From positions 2,356,001 through 2,420,000 of the forward strand of contig NC_019745.1 in NCBI RefSeq assembly GCF_000317555.1: a stretch of 64,000 nucleotides of DNA. The letters run 5' to 3'. This DNA is from Gloeocapsa sp. PCC 7428 (GTDB taxonomy: Bacteria > Cyanobacteriota > Cyanobacteriia > Cyanobacteriales > Chroococcidiopsidaceae). Shown here piece after piece: positions 47,016 to 55,742 of this stretch. Position numbers and translations under genes: made by a program. Numbering within the stretch: position 1 is the first letter of the stretch; every line of letters begins with the position of its first letter. Under the pieces are notes generated by a model. The model ran no database searches. It had not been told where the DNA came from and saw nothing but the letters and a program-made list of their open reading frames with translations.

Positions 47016-47825
47016 ATGAATAGAATCAATCAGCTTTATTTACGTAGAAAAGTTGGGATTTGGGGAAGCATCTTTGGAGGATTACTCATTGGCATACCAG
47101 CCATACCGCTAGCAGCAAGTGCCCAATCCTCAGTCCTCAATCCCTGTCCGCGTATCTACTACGAAGAACCTTTCAACAGTAGAAATTTTGTACCCCAAGG
47201 TTGTCCACCGAATGCATTTACGCAACAATATGGTGCATCGTCGGCAACTCCTAATCGGATCATCGTTAACCAACAACCAAGTGACACGGTTGCAGGACAA
47301 AACCCTCCAGGTTTACCAGGTAGCGATCTAACTCCCAATCGCATCGTTCCAGCTGACGCACCTACTACACCAGGAGAAGTGGTTCCTACACCAGGTCAAC
47401 CAGGAGTAGCAGTTAGAGGAGTCACTCCAGGAGTGACTAACCCCCCAGGAACACCCCAGACACTTCCAGTACAGCCCCCCTTACCAGAAGAACGTAGTGA
47501 ACCAGTAGCACTGCTTAAGCCGACAGGTCAACAAGTTAGCGTGAGACTGAAAAATAATACTAACGCACTCGTTACTTATGAAGTTACTGGACATACTGGA
47601 CGGCGCTACTTACCGGGTGGAGAAGAAGCGACATTGCAAAATGTGCCATTACCAGCAACGATAACTGTTGTCCGCCAAGATGATGGATTTGTGAAGATCT
47701 TACCAGTGACGACAGACGCTGAACCAGGTCTACTAGCAGTCTCACTCGATGAAGATGCAACTCCCCTTGATGATAATCAAGGCGTAATCAGAATTCAAAG
47801 CGATGGTCAAGTTTTTGTGAACTAA
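47016..47825 (+). CDS. Unknown exported Pro-rich protein
   Basis: 269 residues. Signal peptide (IWGSIFGGLLIGIPAIPLAASAQ), a short Cys-containing segment (NPCPRIYYEEP, PQGCPP), a long Pro/Gly/Thr-rich low-complexity linker (about 75-165, with LTPNRIVP repeats), and a folded C-terminal domain (about 168-269; VSVRLKNNTNALVTYEVTGH) that looks all-beta. No characterised relative is known to me. Probably periplasmic or surface-located. Motif copy 6 upstream. Confidence 0.7.
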   Translation: MNRINQLYLRRKVGIWGSIFGGLLIGIPAIPLAASAQSSVLNPCPRIYYEEPFNSRNFVPQGCPPNAFTQQYGASSATPNRIIVNQQPSDTVAGQNPPGLPGSDLTPNRIVPADAPTTPGEVVPTPGQPGVAVRGVTPGVTNPPGTPQTLPVQPPLPEERSEPVALLKPTGQQVSVRLKNNTNALVTYEVTGHTGRRYLPGGEEATLQNVPLPATITVVRQDDGFVKILPVTTDAEPGLLAVSLDEDATPLDDNQGVIRIQSDGQVFVN

Positions 47826-47976
47826 GGATGCAGATGCAGTGCTTTAGACAAGCAGCGATTGCAGAATGACCTTCCTGATTCGTAGCAGCGCGATCGCCAG
47901 TTGATTGAAGCAGTACTTGTCACTTAGTGCGATCGCTACAACAACACATACACCAACTTATGGAGAGGAGCGAACA

Positions 47977-48777
47977 ATGATGAACATTAACCGTATTAGA
48001 AGCAGTGGAATACGTGCGAGTGCTGTCACTTTAGCATTAGTAACGACACTCGTTGCTGCTTGCACTGACAACCAAGTTGCAGGCGGTCCCACAGCAGATA
48101 GTAATGTAACCACAGAAGAAGTAGCTGAGGAAACAGCAGAACTAATCGGTAAACCTGTAACCGTAAGAAGTGAAGCTGCAAAGAAAATTGGCGAAAGTAC
48201 CTTCACCATTACAAATGACGAGTTGTTTGGTGCAGATGAAGTTTTGGTAGTTAATGCTACTGGAGAGCCTTTCGTTCTTCCGGCAACTGATACACAAGTT
48301 CAAGTAACAGGTACAGTTACTCGGTTTGTCGTTGCTGATGTAAACCGAGTGTATAATTTGGGTTTAGATCCTAACTTGTACGTTGACTACGAAGGTCAAC
48401 CTGCAATCATCGCACAATCGCTTGCGATCTCACCAAAACCAGGTGAAATTACTGAAAATCCTGGTGTTTATTATGACAAAGTAATTGCAGTTCCTGCTGA
48501 AGTTGAAAACATCGTCGGTCCTAATGCATTTACGCTTGATGAAGATCAGTTAATTGGTGCGAGCGATCTGTTAGTTTTAGTTCCAAATCCTCAACGCCCA
48601 GTTGAAGAAGGTGCAAAGGTTGTCGCTACTGGTGTACTTCGCCAATTCGTCGTCGCTGACTTAGATAGAGATTACGATTTAACCTGGGATTTGGATTTAC
48701 AACGCAGGCTAGAAGCAGAATACGCTAACAGACCTGTGCTTATTGCTCAATCAGTATATCCAGCATCACAAGAATAA
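47977..48777 (+). CDS. Lipoprotein with two tandem repeat domains
   Basis: About 266 residues from the ATG at 47977, which has GGAGAGGAG upstream; the longer frame from 47905 is unlikely. Lipobox LVAAC follows the signal helix. The mature part is a duplication: the first unit (STFTITNDELFGADEVLVVN, VTRFVVADVNRVYNLGLD, GQPAIIAQS) and the second (NAFTLDEDQLIGASDLLVLV, LRQFVVADLDRDYDLTWD, NRPVLIAQS) match segment by segment. The fold may be OB-like. Function unknown; likely attached to a membrane in the periplasm. Confidence 0.75.
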   Translation: MMNINRIRSSGIRASAVTLALVTTLVAACTDNQVAGGPTADSNVTTEEVAEETAELIGKPVTVRSEAAKKIGESTFTITNDELFGADEVLVVNATGEPFVLPATDTQVQVTGTVTRFVVADVNRVYNLGLDPNLYVDYEGQPAIIAQSLAISPKPGEITENPGVYYDKVIAVPAEVENIVGPNAFTLDEDQLIGASDLLVLVPNPQRPVEEGAKVVATGVLRQFVVADLDRDYDLTWDLDLQRRLEAEYANRPVLIAQSVYPASQE

Positions 48778-49255
48778 GTAGTAACATCATTGCTGTTTGC
48801 AGAAACCAACCTATATTCGTATAGCTCGCTAGCCTAACACAGGCAATCTGAAATTATAAGGATTTGCTCTGCTGAACTCATAGCAGGGCAGGTTTCTTAT
48901 TTTTGACAAAAAATAGCCTCTGTACATAAGTCTACTTAGTTTAAGGGTATTAAAATAATTTACATTTACGCTTTTATAAACTTATTTATCAATATAAAAA
49001 ATAACAATGAATTTAAAGATATAGCAAGACACATTTAGGTTAGGACAAGTAGATTTAGTAAATGTATTGCTATACAAAGCTTTTAAAAAAGCTAATAGCT
49101 AACAGCTAATTGCTAACGGCTATATTAATTACTTTATCTGCTTTTAGTTAGAATAAAATTTTTAGTTTTATAACTTAAGATTGATTTTATCAAAATAACT
49201 AAACGATAGATTGTTAAATAGATTCTGTAATAACTTTGACAAGGAGAAACCAACT
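48778..49255. other. AT-rich intergenic region
   Basis: About 480 bases. It holds a hairpin near 48866-48889 and direct repeats of GCTAA/GCTAACAGCTAA near 49090-49125. AAGGAG at 49241-49246 is the ribosome site for the next gene. No coding frame seen. Confidence 0.5.
48866..48905 (+). terminator. Probable terminator after the repeat lipoprotein
   Basis: GCTCTGCTG at 48866-48874 pairs with TAGCAGGGC at 48881-48889 (two G-U or mismatched positions), followed by a T-rich stretch (TTTCTTATTTTTG). Imperfect, hence modest confidence. Confidence 0.45.
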
Positions 49256-49504
49256 ATGAAAAACTCTTTTTTACTTAAAGTTACTGTAGCAAGCTTGCTA
49301 ACAGTAACTACAACAATTTTACCTTTCTCTCTATCTGCTAATGCTCAAGGAGTTGCGCCTGGAGTAGTGTCAGAAGAGGTTTATGAAGACGATGATTTTG
49401 ATTGGGGTTGGTTAGGATTAATTGGTTTATTTGGTTTAGCAGGCTTAGCAGGGAAGAAACGCTCTGAACCCACAGCTTATCGCGACCCTGAAGTAAGAAG
49501 ATAA
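49256..49504 (+). CDS. WGxxGxxG small exported protein
   Basis: 82 residues from ATG 49256 with AAGGAG nine bases upstream. Signal peptide (VTVASLLTVTTTILPFSLSANA), acidic linker (EEVYEDDDFD), WGWLGLIGLFGLAGLAG, basic GKKRSE and a tail ending RDPEVRR. It is closest in pattern to the copy at 28413. Function unknown. Confidence 0.78.
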   Translation: MKNSFLLKVTVASLLTVTTTILPFSLSANAQGVAPGVVSEEVYEDDDFDWGWLGLIGLFGLAGLAGKKRSEPTAYRDPEVRR

Positions 49505-49636
49505 ATCAAAGTACAGATTCTTATGTAATGCTAATCACATATTCAAGTATTAGTAAAGAAGGTTTATTACCTCTTTTATCAAAGTGCTGCAAAAACAGTT
49601 CATTTGATATTTCAGCAATGAAAAGGGATTTTAAAG

Positions 49637-49927
49637 ATGAAGCGTCTTAAATTTTCTAAAATTGTTAGTGCTGGCGCTTTAATGCTGAGTACAGCAATTT
49701 TGTTTCTAACTCTCTCTGCTTGCGCTCCAACTCCAGTAACTACCGTTCCAGCTGCCCCTGTAGTCCCGCCTACGCGAGTTGTGTATGCTGATGATGGTTT
49801 TGATTGGGGATGGCTAGGGCTAATTGGTTTATTTGGTTTGTTTGGCTTATCTCGTAAAAAAAGCCGCATAGAAACTACTGCATACCGAGAGCCAGATGTG
49901 GTTAGTCGCACCGATTATCGGGAATAA
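49637..49927 (+). CDS. WGxxGxxG small lipoprotein
   Basis: 96 residues. Signal with lipobox-like LTLSAC, Pro/Val-rich linker, then DDGFDWGWLGLIGLFGLFGL, basic SRKKSR and a tail ending SRTDYRE. The tail resembles NNYRE in the copy at 28413. A strong terminator follows 75 bp later. Function unknown. Confidence 0.78.
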   Translation: MKRLKFSKIVSAGALMLSTAILFLTLSACAPTPVTTVPAAPVVPPTRVVYADDGFDWGWLGLIGLFGLFGLSRKKSRIETTAYREPDVVSRTDYRE

Positions 49928-50001
49928 AATTTCTCGTTTTTTTCAAAATGTGGACGAAAAAATAGTTGTCAAGTGTGAGAAACGTCAGTAAATAAACAGC
50001 G

Positions 50002-50035
50002 AGCCTTAGAAATAACATCTAAGGCTGTTTTTTTT
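50002..50035 (+). terminator. Rho-independent terminator
   Basis: AGCCTTAGA at 50002-50010 pairs perfectly with TCTAAGGCT at 50018-50026 around a 7-base loop, followed by G and eight T. It ends the WGxxGxxG transcript. Confidence 0.88.
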
Positions 50036-50295
50036 GAAAATTTATTTAAAGCAAATAGCGAAGTAAGGTAGGACATTATGAAAGAAATTGTAATAAATTG
50101 CATGACTTTTACAGAAACAGAAAAAGCACAAGTATAGCAACTTTTATCAATAGCGCTCGCAGCACATAAAAATGAAATCAGGGTGAAATCGCTGCCCTTC
50201 GTTTGAGTGAAATTGCTGTTACGTCATCAGACAGAGATATCAATGAGTTGAAATTTGTATATTCACAAAATAAGGATTTGAACGGGAAGATTAAT
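50036..50295. other. Intergenic stretch with short decayed frames
   Basis: A 19-codon frame at 50079-50138 (MKEIVINCMTFTETEKAQ) and a nearby open frame before the copper protein look like remnants of a lost gene. No regulatory site is clear. Confidence 0.35.
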
Positions 50296-50628
50296 ATGCC
50301 TCATCAACAATATCAAACTAGTATTGACGCAGCAATTCACTGCGCGTATGAATGCGAACATTGCGCCGATCAGTGTTTAGGCTCAATGCCAGAATGCGCT
50401 CGTCTTTGTCGCGATTGCGCTCAGATCTGTTGGGCGATCGCAAGTTTTATGAGTCGCGGTTCGCGCTTTATTCCGAATGTCGTTCGTGCTTGCATAGATA
50501 TCTGCGAAGCCTGTGCAGCAGAATGCGAACAGCACGATAGTCCACACTGCCAAAACTGTGCTAAAGCTTGCCGCCAAGCCGTAGAAGAATATCGTAAGAT
50601 TGCAGACATTGCCGCAGCACGAGCTTAA
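50296..50628 (+). CDS. Four-helix bundle copper-binding protein (DUF326)
   Basis: 110 residues from ATG 50296; an in-frame upstream extension to 50203 lacks family similarity. The protein is full of CxxxC and CxxC pairs (AIHCAYECEHCADQCL, PECARLCRDCAQICW, ACIDICEACAAECEQH, CQNCAKACRQA), the pattern of Csp-like copper storage four-helix bundles that hold many Cu(I) ions inside the bundle. No signal peptide is seen, so it is probably cytosolic. The CopB-type ATPase gene starts 36 bp later, so the two likely share a copper-responsive transcript. Confidence 0.87.
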   Translation: MPHQQYQTSIDAAIHCAYECEHCADQCLGSMPECARLCRDCAQICWAIASFMSRGSRFIPNVVRACIDICEACAAECEQHDSPHCQNCAKACRQAVEEYRKIADIAAARA

Positions 50629-50664
50629 TTAGTTCAGAATTAACAATCGTTTGGGGTAAAGCAG

Positions 50665-52755
50665 ATGATAGGAGATGGTAAGGAACCTATACAGCAGAAA
50701 ACGCGATCGCATCACAACGAGCATAACGGTCATCACGCACACCACCAACAGAATGCCGATACTCCCCATCACGGACACGCTGGACATTCTGGACACGGAG
50801 GACATCCAGGACATCACGATCCAGCAATTTTTAAGCGACGGTTCTTTATCTGCTTAGTCCTTACAATACCTATTCTGTATTTTTCTGAGCAATTGCAAGG
50901 CTGGTTAGGGTATGAAGCGATCGCCTTTCCTGGCTCTAACTGGATTAACCCTATTCTAGGTATCGTCATCTACTTTTATGGTGGCTGGGTATTCCTACGC
51001 GGAGCCTGGAGCGAACTGCATAGTAAAATTGGCATGATGACCTTGATTGCGCTGGCAATCACAGTTGCTTTCGTCTACAGCATCGCAGTTTCTCTTGGTT
51101 TACCTGGAATGCCCTTTTTCTGGGAACTAGCAACGCTGGTAGATATTATGTTGCTGGGACACTGGATTGAGATGGCTTCTGTCGCTGGAGCCAGTCGCGC
51201 CTTAGAAAATTTAGCCGAACTCGTACCAACACAAGCGCATCGATTGCAAAACGGCAAGATTGAAGATGTGCCTGTTAGCGAAATTACCGTAGAAGACGTT
51301 ATCCTGATTCGTCCAGGGGAACAGATACCTAATGACGGCGTAGTCATTGAGGGAGATACGAGCGTGGATGAGTCATTTCTGACTGGAGAATCTCGTCCCG
51401 TTCCCAAACAACAGGGGAATGAAGTCGTCGCTGGTTCTGTTAATGGCGAAGGTTCGGTGCAAGTCAAAGTTACTCGCGTTGGTGGTGAAACCACAATCAG
51501 TCAAATTATGCGCTTAGTGGAGGAGGCGCAAGGATCGAGAAGCCGCTATCAAGTATTAGCCGATCGCACTGCATATTGGTTAACCTTAATTGCGATCGCA
51601 GCAGGGACAATAACATTTATCGTTTGGCTGTGGCTGAGCGATTTGTTATTTGCGATCAATCGTAGCGTTACTGTACTCGTCATTACCTGTCCTCATGCAT
51701 TGGGATTAGCAATTCCCCTCGTTGTTGCCAACTCTACAGGGCTAGCCGCTAAAAACGGAATTTTGGTACGCAATCGCGATGCCTTGGAACGGGCAAAAGA
51801 TATCAAAACAATGGCATTTGATAAGACGGGAACCTTAACAGAAGGTAAATTTGGAGTGCAAAGAGTCTATGCCGAGCGCATCGATGAAAGCCAAGCATTA
51901 GCGATCGCTGCTGTGTTAGAAACGCCTTCCGAGCATCCTTTAGCTAAAGCTGTAGTCACAGCCGCCCAACAACAAAGGCTAGAGTTACCGCAGATGTCTG
52001 ACTTCAAGACAGTGACGGGTAGGGGAGTCGAGGGCGATATTCGCGGTCAAATTTACCGCATTGGACGACCAGAATGGGTATCAGAGCAAAAATTGCCAAT
52101 CTCAACATCGCTGCAAGCAGGATTGACAAAAGCAGACGAGCGCGGTGAGAGTGCAGTCGTGTTGATGGACAATCGCCAAGCGATCGCCGTTATATCAATG
52201 GCAGATCGCGTCAGAGAACGAGCACGGGAAGCAGTGAATCAGTTACACGCTAAGGATATTCAAGTCGTGATGATTACGGGTGATGCAGAAGCTGTAGCAA
52301 AAACAGTGGCTCAAGAGTTAGGTATAGATCGCTACTACGCCCGCGTTTTACCAGAAGATAAGGTCAAGATTATCAGCCAGTTGAAACGAGAAGGTGCAAC
52401 TGCTTTTGTGGGAGATGGTATCAACGATGCTGCGGCGCTTTTGGAAGCAAATATGGGAATTGCGATCGGTGCGGGAACAAATGTCGCAATTGAATCGGCA
52501 GATTTAGTGTTGATTGAAGACGATCCGCTTGATGCCGTCAAAGCTTTAAATCTAGCGCAGAAAACCTACAGTAAGATGATTCAAAACCTATTCTGGGCGA
52601 CAGGATACAACGTCATTGCGATTCCTCTGGCTGCTGGCGTTGCCTCTGCTTGGGGTATTCTATTATCTCCTGCTGTGGGTGCATTACTCATGAGTCTTTC
52701 TACGGTGATTGTGGCAGTTAATGCGGTACTATTGCGCCGCGCGAAACTGGCTTAA
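50665..52755 (+). CDS. copB: CopB-type heavy-metal P1B-ATPase
   Basis: 696 residues. A His-rich N-terminus (about 14-52, repeats of GH and HH) replaces the CxxC domain of CopA. Eight membrane helices; helix 6 holds CPH near residues 342-344 (VITCPHALGLAIP), the mark of the CopB class. Actuator motif TGES, phosphorylation motif DKTGT with Asp386, and FVGDGINDAAAL hinge are present. It exports copper or silver from the cytosol with ATP. The gene lies between the DUF326 protein and a DUF305 protein, so the three form a copper-resistance cluster. Exact metal preference is inferred. Confidence 0.92.
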   Translation: MIGDGKEPIQQKTRSHHNEHNGHHAHHQQNADTPHHGHAGHSGHGGHPGHHDPAIFKRRFFICLVLTIPILYFSEQLQGWLGYEAIAFPGSNWINPILGIVIYFYGGWVFLRGAWSELHSKIGMMTLIALAITVAFVYSIAVSLGLPGMPFFWELATLVDIMLLGHWIEMASVAGASRALENLAELVPTQAHRLQNGKIEDVPVSEITVEDVILIRPGEQIPNDGVVIEGDTSVDESFLTGESRPVPKQQGNEVVAGSVNGEGSVQVKVTRVGGETTISQIMRLVEEAQGSRSRYQVLADRTAYWLTLIAIAAGTITFIVWLWLSDLLFAINRSVTVLVITCPHALGLAIPLVVANSTGLAAKNGILVRNRDALERAKDIKTMAFDKTGTLTEGKFGVQRVYAERIDESQALAIAAVLETPSEHPLAKAVVTAAQQQRLELPQMSDFKTVTGRGVEGDIRGQIYRIGRPEWVSEQKLPISTSLQAGLTKADERGESAVVLMDNRQAIAVISMADRVRERAREAVNQLHAKDIQVVMITGDAEAVAKTVAQELGIDRYYARVLPEDKVKIISQLKREGATAFVGDGINDAAALLEANMGIAIGAGTNVAIESADLVLIEDDPLDAVKALNLAQKTYSKMIQNLFWATGYNVIAIPLAAGVASAWGILLSPAVGALLMSLSTVIVAVNAVLLRRAKLA

Positions 52756-52821
52756 TCGATAATTTTGATACTGAGAAAATTATCTTTACCTATCAATCTT
52801 ACCCAACTAGGAAAATTTAAT

Positions 52822-53277
52822 ATGAAATCTAAATCTGACATGATGCCTTATATCCGCTTACTAATCGCGCTATCGATTTCTTACGTTGTCATGGCTATCA
52901 TCATGCTTTCGCGGGTTAATGTGTGGAGCAATGTGTTTCTCAGTCTTAACCAGATATATATGGCAGGACTCATGGTAGCGCCGATGTCGATCATCATGCT
53001 CACGGTGATGGGATCGATGATGTATCAAAATAAGCGGTTAAATATCGTGCTTCTTGTCGTGGGAACCGCGTTGATAGGGCTATTCTGGATGCTTGTCCGA
53101 ACGCAAGCAGGAGTAGGAAATCAGCAGTTCTTGCGTTCGATGATTCCACATCATGCTGCGGCAATTCTCGTGTGCGAGCAGGCTTCTATCACAGACCAAC
53201 GCATCCAGCAGCTGTGCGAGGAGATTGTTGCCACACAGGAGCAGGAGATACGAGTGATGAAAGCCCTAATGCAGTGA
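52822..53277 (+). CDS. DUF305 membrane protein
   Basis: 151 residues from ATG 52822. Three membrane helices (about 10-30, 43-64, 73-91) are followed by a DUF305 segment with the conserved RSMIPHHAAAILVCEQA pattern. DUF305 proteins commonly sit beside copper transporters and are thought to bind metal through the HH and Met residues. It lies 66 bp after the ATPase gene. Confidence 0.82.
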   Translation: MKSKSDMMPYIRLLIALSISYVVMAIIMLSRVNVWSNVFLSLNQIYMAGLMVAPMSIIMLTVMGSMMYQNKRLNIVLLVVGTALIGLFWMLVRTQAGVGNQQFLRSMIPHHAAAILVCEQASITDQRIQQLCEEIVATQEQEIRVMKALMQ

Positions 53278-53554
53278 GAGCTTTCGCCAGTAAATTATGT
53301 CTACTAAAGTTAAAGTGATATTGTTGCGAAAGACAAAATTGAGCTAGAAATAATCAATGATTCCCATTGTGTGGATTGTGCTTCGCGCGATCTTTGGTGC
53401 TGTAATTGGTTGCTACCATTTCACTAAATGAAAACTACAAATCATTTCTCCTCTGCTTTTTTGCTGCCTATTCGTATTAACCTTAAAGTAAAGTAGTAGC
53501 ATACTGTACGCGTGTAATATAACGATCCTTTTGGCGATCGCCCGCACAACACAT
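53278..53554. other. Intergenic region, mostly empty
   Basis: A hydrophobic 24-codon micro-ORF (53357-53431, MIPIVWIVLRAIFGAVIG) is present without a clear ribosome site. A possible coding product cannot be supported further. Confidence 0.35.
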
Positions 53555-54358
53555 TCAAAGACTTGCAACTGAGCCACCGTCTACCCGCCAGTTAGCACCG
53601 AGTACAAAGCTTGACCGTTCGGAACACAAGAAAGCAATGACATCTGCTACTTCTTCAGGTTGTCCGCGTCTTTTCAGTTCGAGGTGAGGGCGGTTCTCTT
53701 CTAGAAACTTGGCGATCGCCTCATCAAAACTCACACCCATTTGACTCGATTGCTTTTCCATCATGGCATCAGTCATGGGAGTGGCGATAAAGGCAGGGGA
53801 AACTGTATTCACTAGTATGCCATCCTTGGTATAAGCTTTAGATAAGGCTTTGGCAAGGTTCAGGACTGCTGCCTTGCACGCGCAGTAAGGCATTTCTTCT
53901 GGGTAAGGCTGTATAGCATCTTCAGAGCTAATCAAGATAACTCGTCCCCACCCTGCTGAGCGCATTGCCGGGATAAAAGCACGACAGGTACGCACAGCTG
54001 CCATCAAGTCTACATCAATTGTCTTGTACCACTGCTCATCGCTTAGTTCGAGGAAATCCCCAGTTGCACCTGTAATACCTGCTGCATGAACGAGGATGTG
54101 AACTGTGCCAAAGCGATTGAGAATCTGACGCTGAGCGTTCTCTACTTCTTCCAACTTAGTCAAGTCAGCGTGGACTGCAAAGGCTTCTCCGTGTTTTTTA
54201 ATCTCCTCTACCGCCTGCTGAAGCGTTTCTAAAGTTCTGTCGATTATTGCTACTTTTGCACCCTCGCGGGCGAGCAGTTTAGCTGTTGCCTTACCAATAC
54301 CAGAATCTCCACCAGTGATGACAGCAATTTTACCGTTAAGACCGAGATCCATATGCAA
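53555..54358 (-). CDS. Short-chain dehydrogenase/reductase
   Basis: 267 residues of a classical SDR: cofactor motif ITGGDSGIGKATA (TGxxxGxG), DR at the end of beta-2, HAAG (NNAG equivalent), catalytic Ser in LISSEDA and YCACK (Tyr and Lys), C-terminal NWRVDGGS. Most similar in pattern to 3-oxoacyl-ACP reductase or glucose-dehydrogenase-type enzymes using NAD(P)H; the substrate is unknown. Starts from ATG 54358 with a second in-frame Met two codons later. Monocistronic, no motif copy upstream. Confidence 0.87.
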   Translation of the reverse strand: MHMDLGLNGKIAVITGGDSGIGKATAKLLAREGAKVAIIDRTLETLQQAVEEIKKHGEAFAVHADLTKLEEVENAQRQILNRFGTVHILVHAAGITGATGDFLELSDEQWYKTIDVDLMAAVRTCRAFIPAMRSAGWGRVILISSEDAIQPYPEEMPYCACKAAVLNLAKALSKAYTKDGILVNTVSPAFIATPMTDAMMEKQSSQMGVSFDEAIAKFLEENRPHLELKRRGQPEEVADVIAFLCSERSSFVLGANWRVDGGSVASL

Positions 54359-54934
54359 ATATTTCCTTTACAATTTACAAAGTATTAATCACGAGTCATT
54401 TTAACTGTTCGTAACTGACATAAATTTATATAGAAGAATCCTTAAAAACTACTGTTTTGCTGCGTGAAGCTGTTGTTGCTGGTAGCTCAATATGAGTCAA
54501 TTCACAAGTAGGATGTCGTAATGACATTCATATCTGCTCCTTCCAACAGTAAAAGTAATAAAAATACTCCGGCTGTCATGAGCAGAATGTAAGACATTAT
54601 AGTTAGCGTTCCGGCTCAGATCAATTTATCTTCGGATGCCAATTCAATTTATATTGTTTTGTTGACTTCTTACTTCAATCCTCAGAGAGATGTTTTTTAA
54701 GAACATTTTACTTCTTGCTAAAAACATTTTTGATTAGCCTGTTATTACAATCTAAAAGCAAGATTCCACAAAAGTAAAACATATCTTTATAAGCTATGAT
54801 GAATACAACAATTTTCTGCGATCGCTTTTAAGTTAAAGTTCTTCCTCCACGACTTTTCCACTATCTCTCTCTATTTTCGAGCTATAGCAATTCAATTTGG
54901 CAATAGTTAAGTTTGAGAATTTTGGAGAGAAAAG
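54359..54934. other. Divergent intergenic region with motif copy 7
   Basis: About 575 AT-rich bases. A hydrophobic 31-codon frame on the minus strand (54502-54597, MSYILLMTAGVFLLLLLLEG) is possible but lacks a ribosome site. Motif copy 7 is at 54845-54864. Confidence 0.45.
54845..54864 (+). promoter_or_regulatory. TCCAC-N6-TCCAC motif copy 7
   Basis: Reads CTCCACGACTTTTCCACTAT, one base from copies 4 and 6. It ends 70 bp before the PRC-barrel gene at 54935. Confidence 0.65.
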
Positions 54935-55438
54935 ATGACTCTTTACAAACTTGATGAGTATTATCCTGACTATCAAAACGACATTTTTGACGGTGATGAT
55001 ATCAAAAGCTTTGATGTGTATGCACAGGATGATAAAGTTGGTTCTGTAAAGAATATCATGGTCGATGAAGACGGAAATTTTCGTTATTTCATTGTTGATA
55101 CAGGTTTTTGGGTGTTTGGTAAGAATGTGTTTCTTCCAGTGGGCATGGCTAACATAGATTATGACGACAAAAGAGTATATGCCCCGCAATTAACCAAACA
55201 GCAGGTAGAAGATTTACCAGAATTCAGTGAAGATTTAGCGCTCGACAATGACTACGAAGAGCGTGTTAGAGGAATTTATCGTCCTTACATGACGATGCCC
55301 ATTCCCAGTGCAGCGATTGGTGCTACTACCTATACGTATGCTCACGAGCCTTACTTCTACAATCTGCAAGACCGCAATCTGACAACTTATCAAGAACGGC
55401 TAAGAGAAAGAGGTCGTTATAGACGCGACATCCTTTAA
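54935..55438 (+). CDS. PRC-barrel domain protein
   Basis: 167 residues. A PRC-barrel at about 25-95 (FDVYAQDDKVGSVKNIMVDE, FRYFIVDTGFWVFGKNVFLP) is followed by a Tyr/Arg-rich tail (YEERVRGIYRPYMTM, ERLRERGRYRRDI). No signal peptide. Similar cyanobacterial proteins, such as the akinete-associated AvaK group, rise during desiccation, high light or resting-cell formation; assignment to that group is inference. GAGAGA-type ribosome site and motif copy 7 lie upstream; a hairpin follows. Confidence 0.82.
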   Translation: MTLYKLDEYYPDYQNDIFDGDDIKSFDVYAQDDKVGSVKNIMVDEDGNFRYFIVDTGFWVFGKNVFLPVGMANIDYDDKRVYAPQLTKQQVEDLPEFSEDLALDNDYEERVRGIYRPYMTMPIPSAAIGATTYTYAHEPYFYNLQDRNLTTYQERLRERGRYRRDIL

Positions 55439-55452
55439 TTTGACAATAATTT

Positions 55453-55482
55453 GTGCTGCCGCAGGTAAAACTGCGGCGTAGC
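55453..55482 (+). terminator. Strong hairpin after the PRC-barrel gene
   Basis: GCCGCAG pairs with CTGCGGC around a short AAAA loop, extended by TGCT/AGCA. No T tract follows, so it may be a factor-dependent stop or mRNA-stabilising hairpin. Confidence 0.4.
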
Positions 55483-55742
55483 ATCAATTCATACTTATTC
55501 TTTGTCCCAACCAGCCGGTCGCGATCGCCTAAGCAGATACGAATGAAGCAATACTTACACCCTATGGACTTAAAATGGATTTAGGTAAGTTCTTATCATT
55601 AAACTTTAGGCTCGTTAAGTTTCGGTGGTTTTTAGGCTCGCTCATCTAGCTTTATCAAGAGCCGCTGTAAAACTCTGTTCCTTATAACGTTTTTGCAACA
55701 CAATGCAAGGGAGACAATTAAACCAAAGCCTTATAAAAACCG
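55483..55742. other. Intergenic stretch before the DUF1206 gene
   Basis: About 260 bases with short repeats of GGCTCG (55608-55640). No motif copy or gene was found. Confidence 0.4.

Noticed and set aside
54833-55189. Minus-strand 118-codon frame opposite the PRC-barrel gene
   Set aside because: It lies opposite a clear PRC-barrel coding sequence and has no signal or domain.
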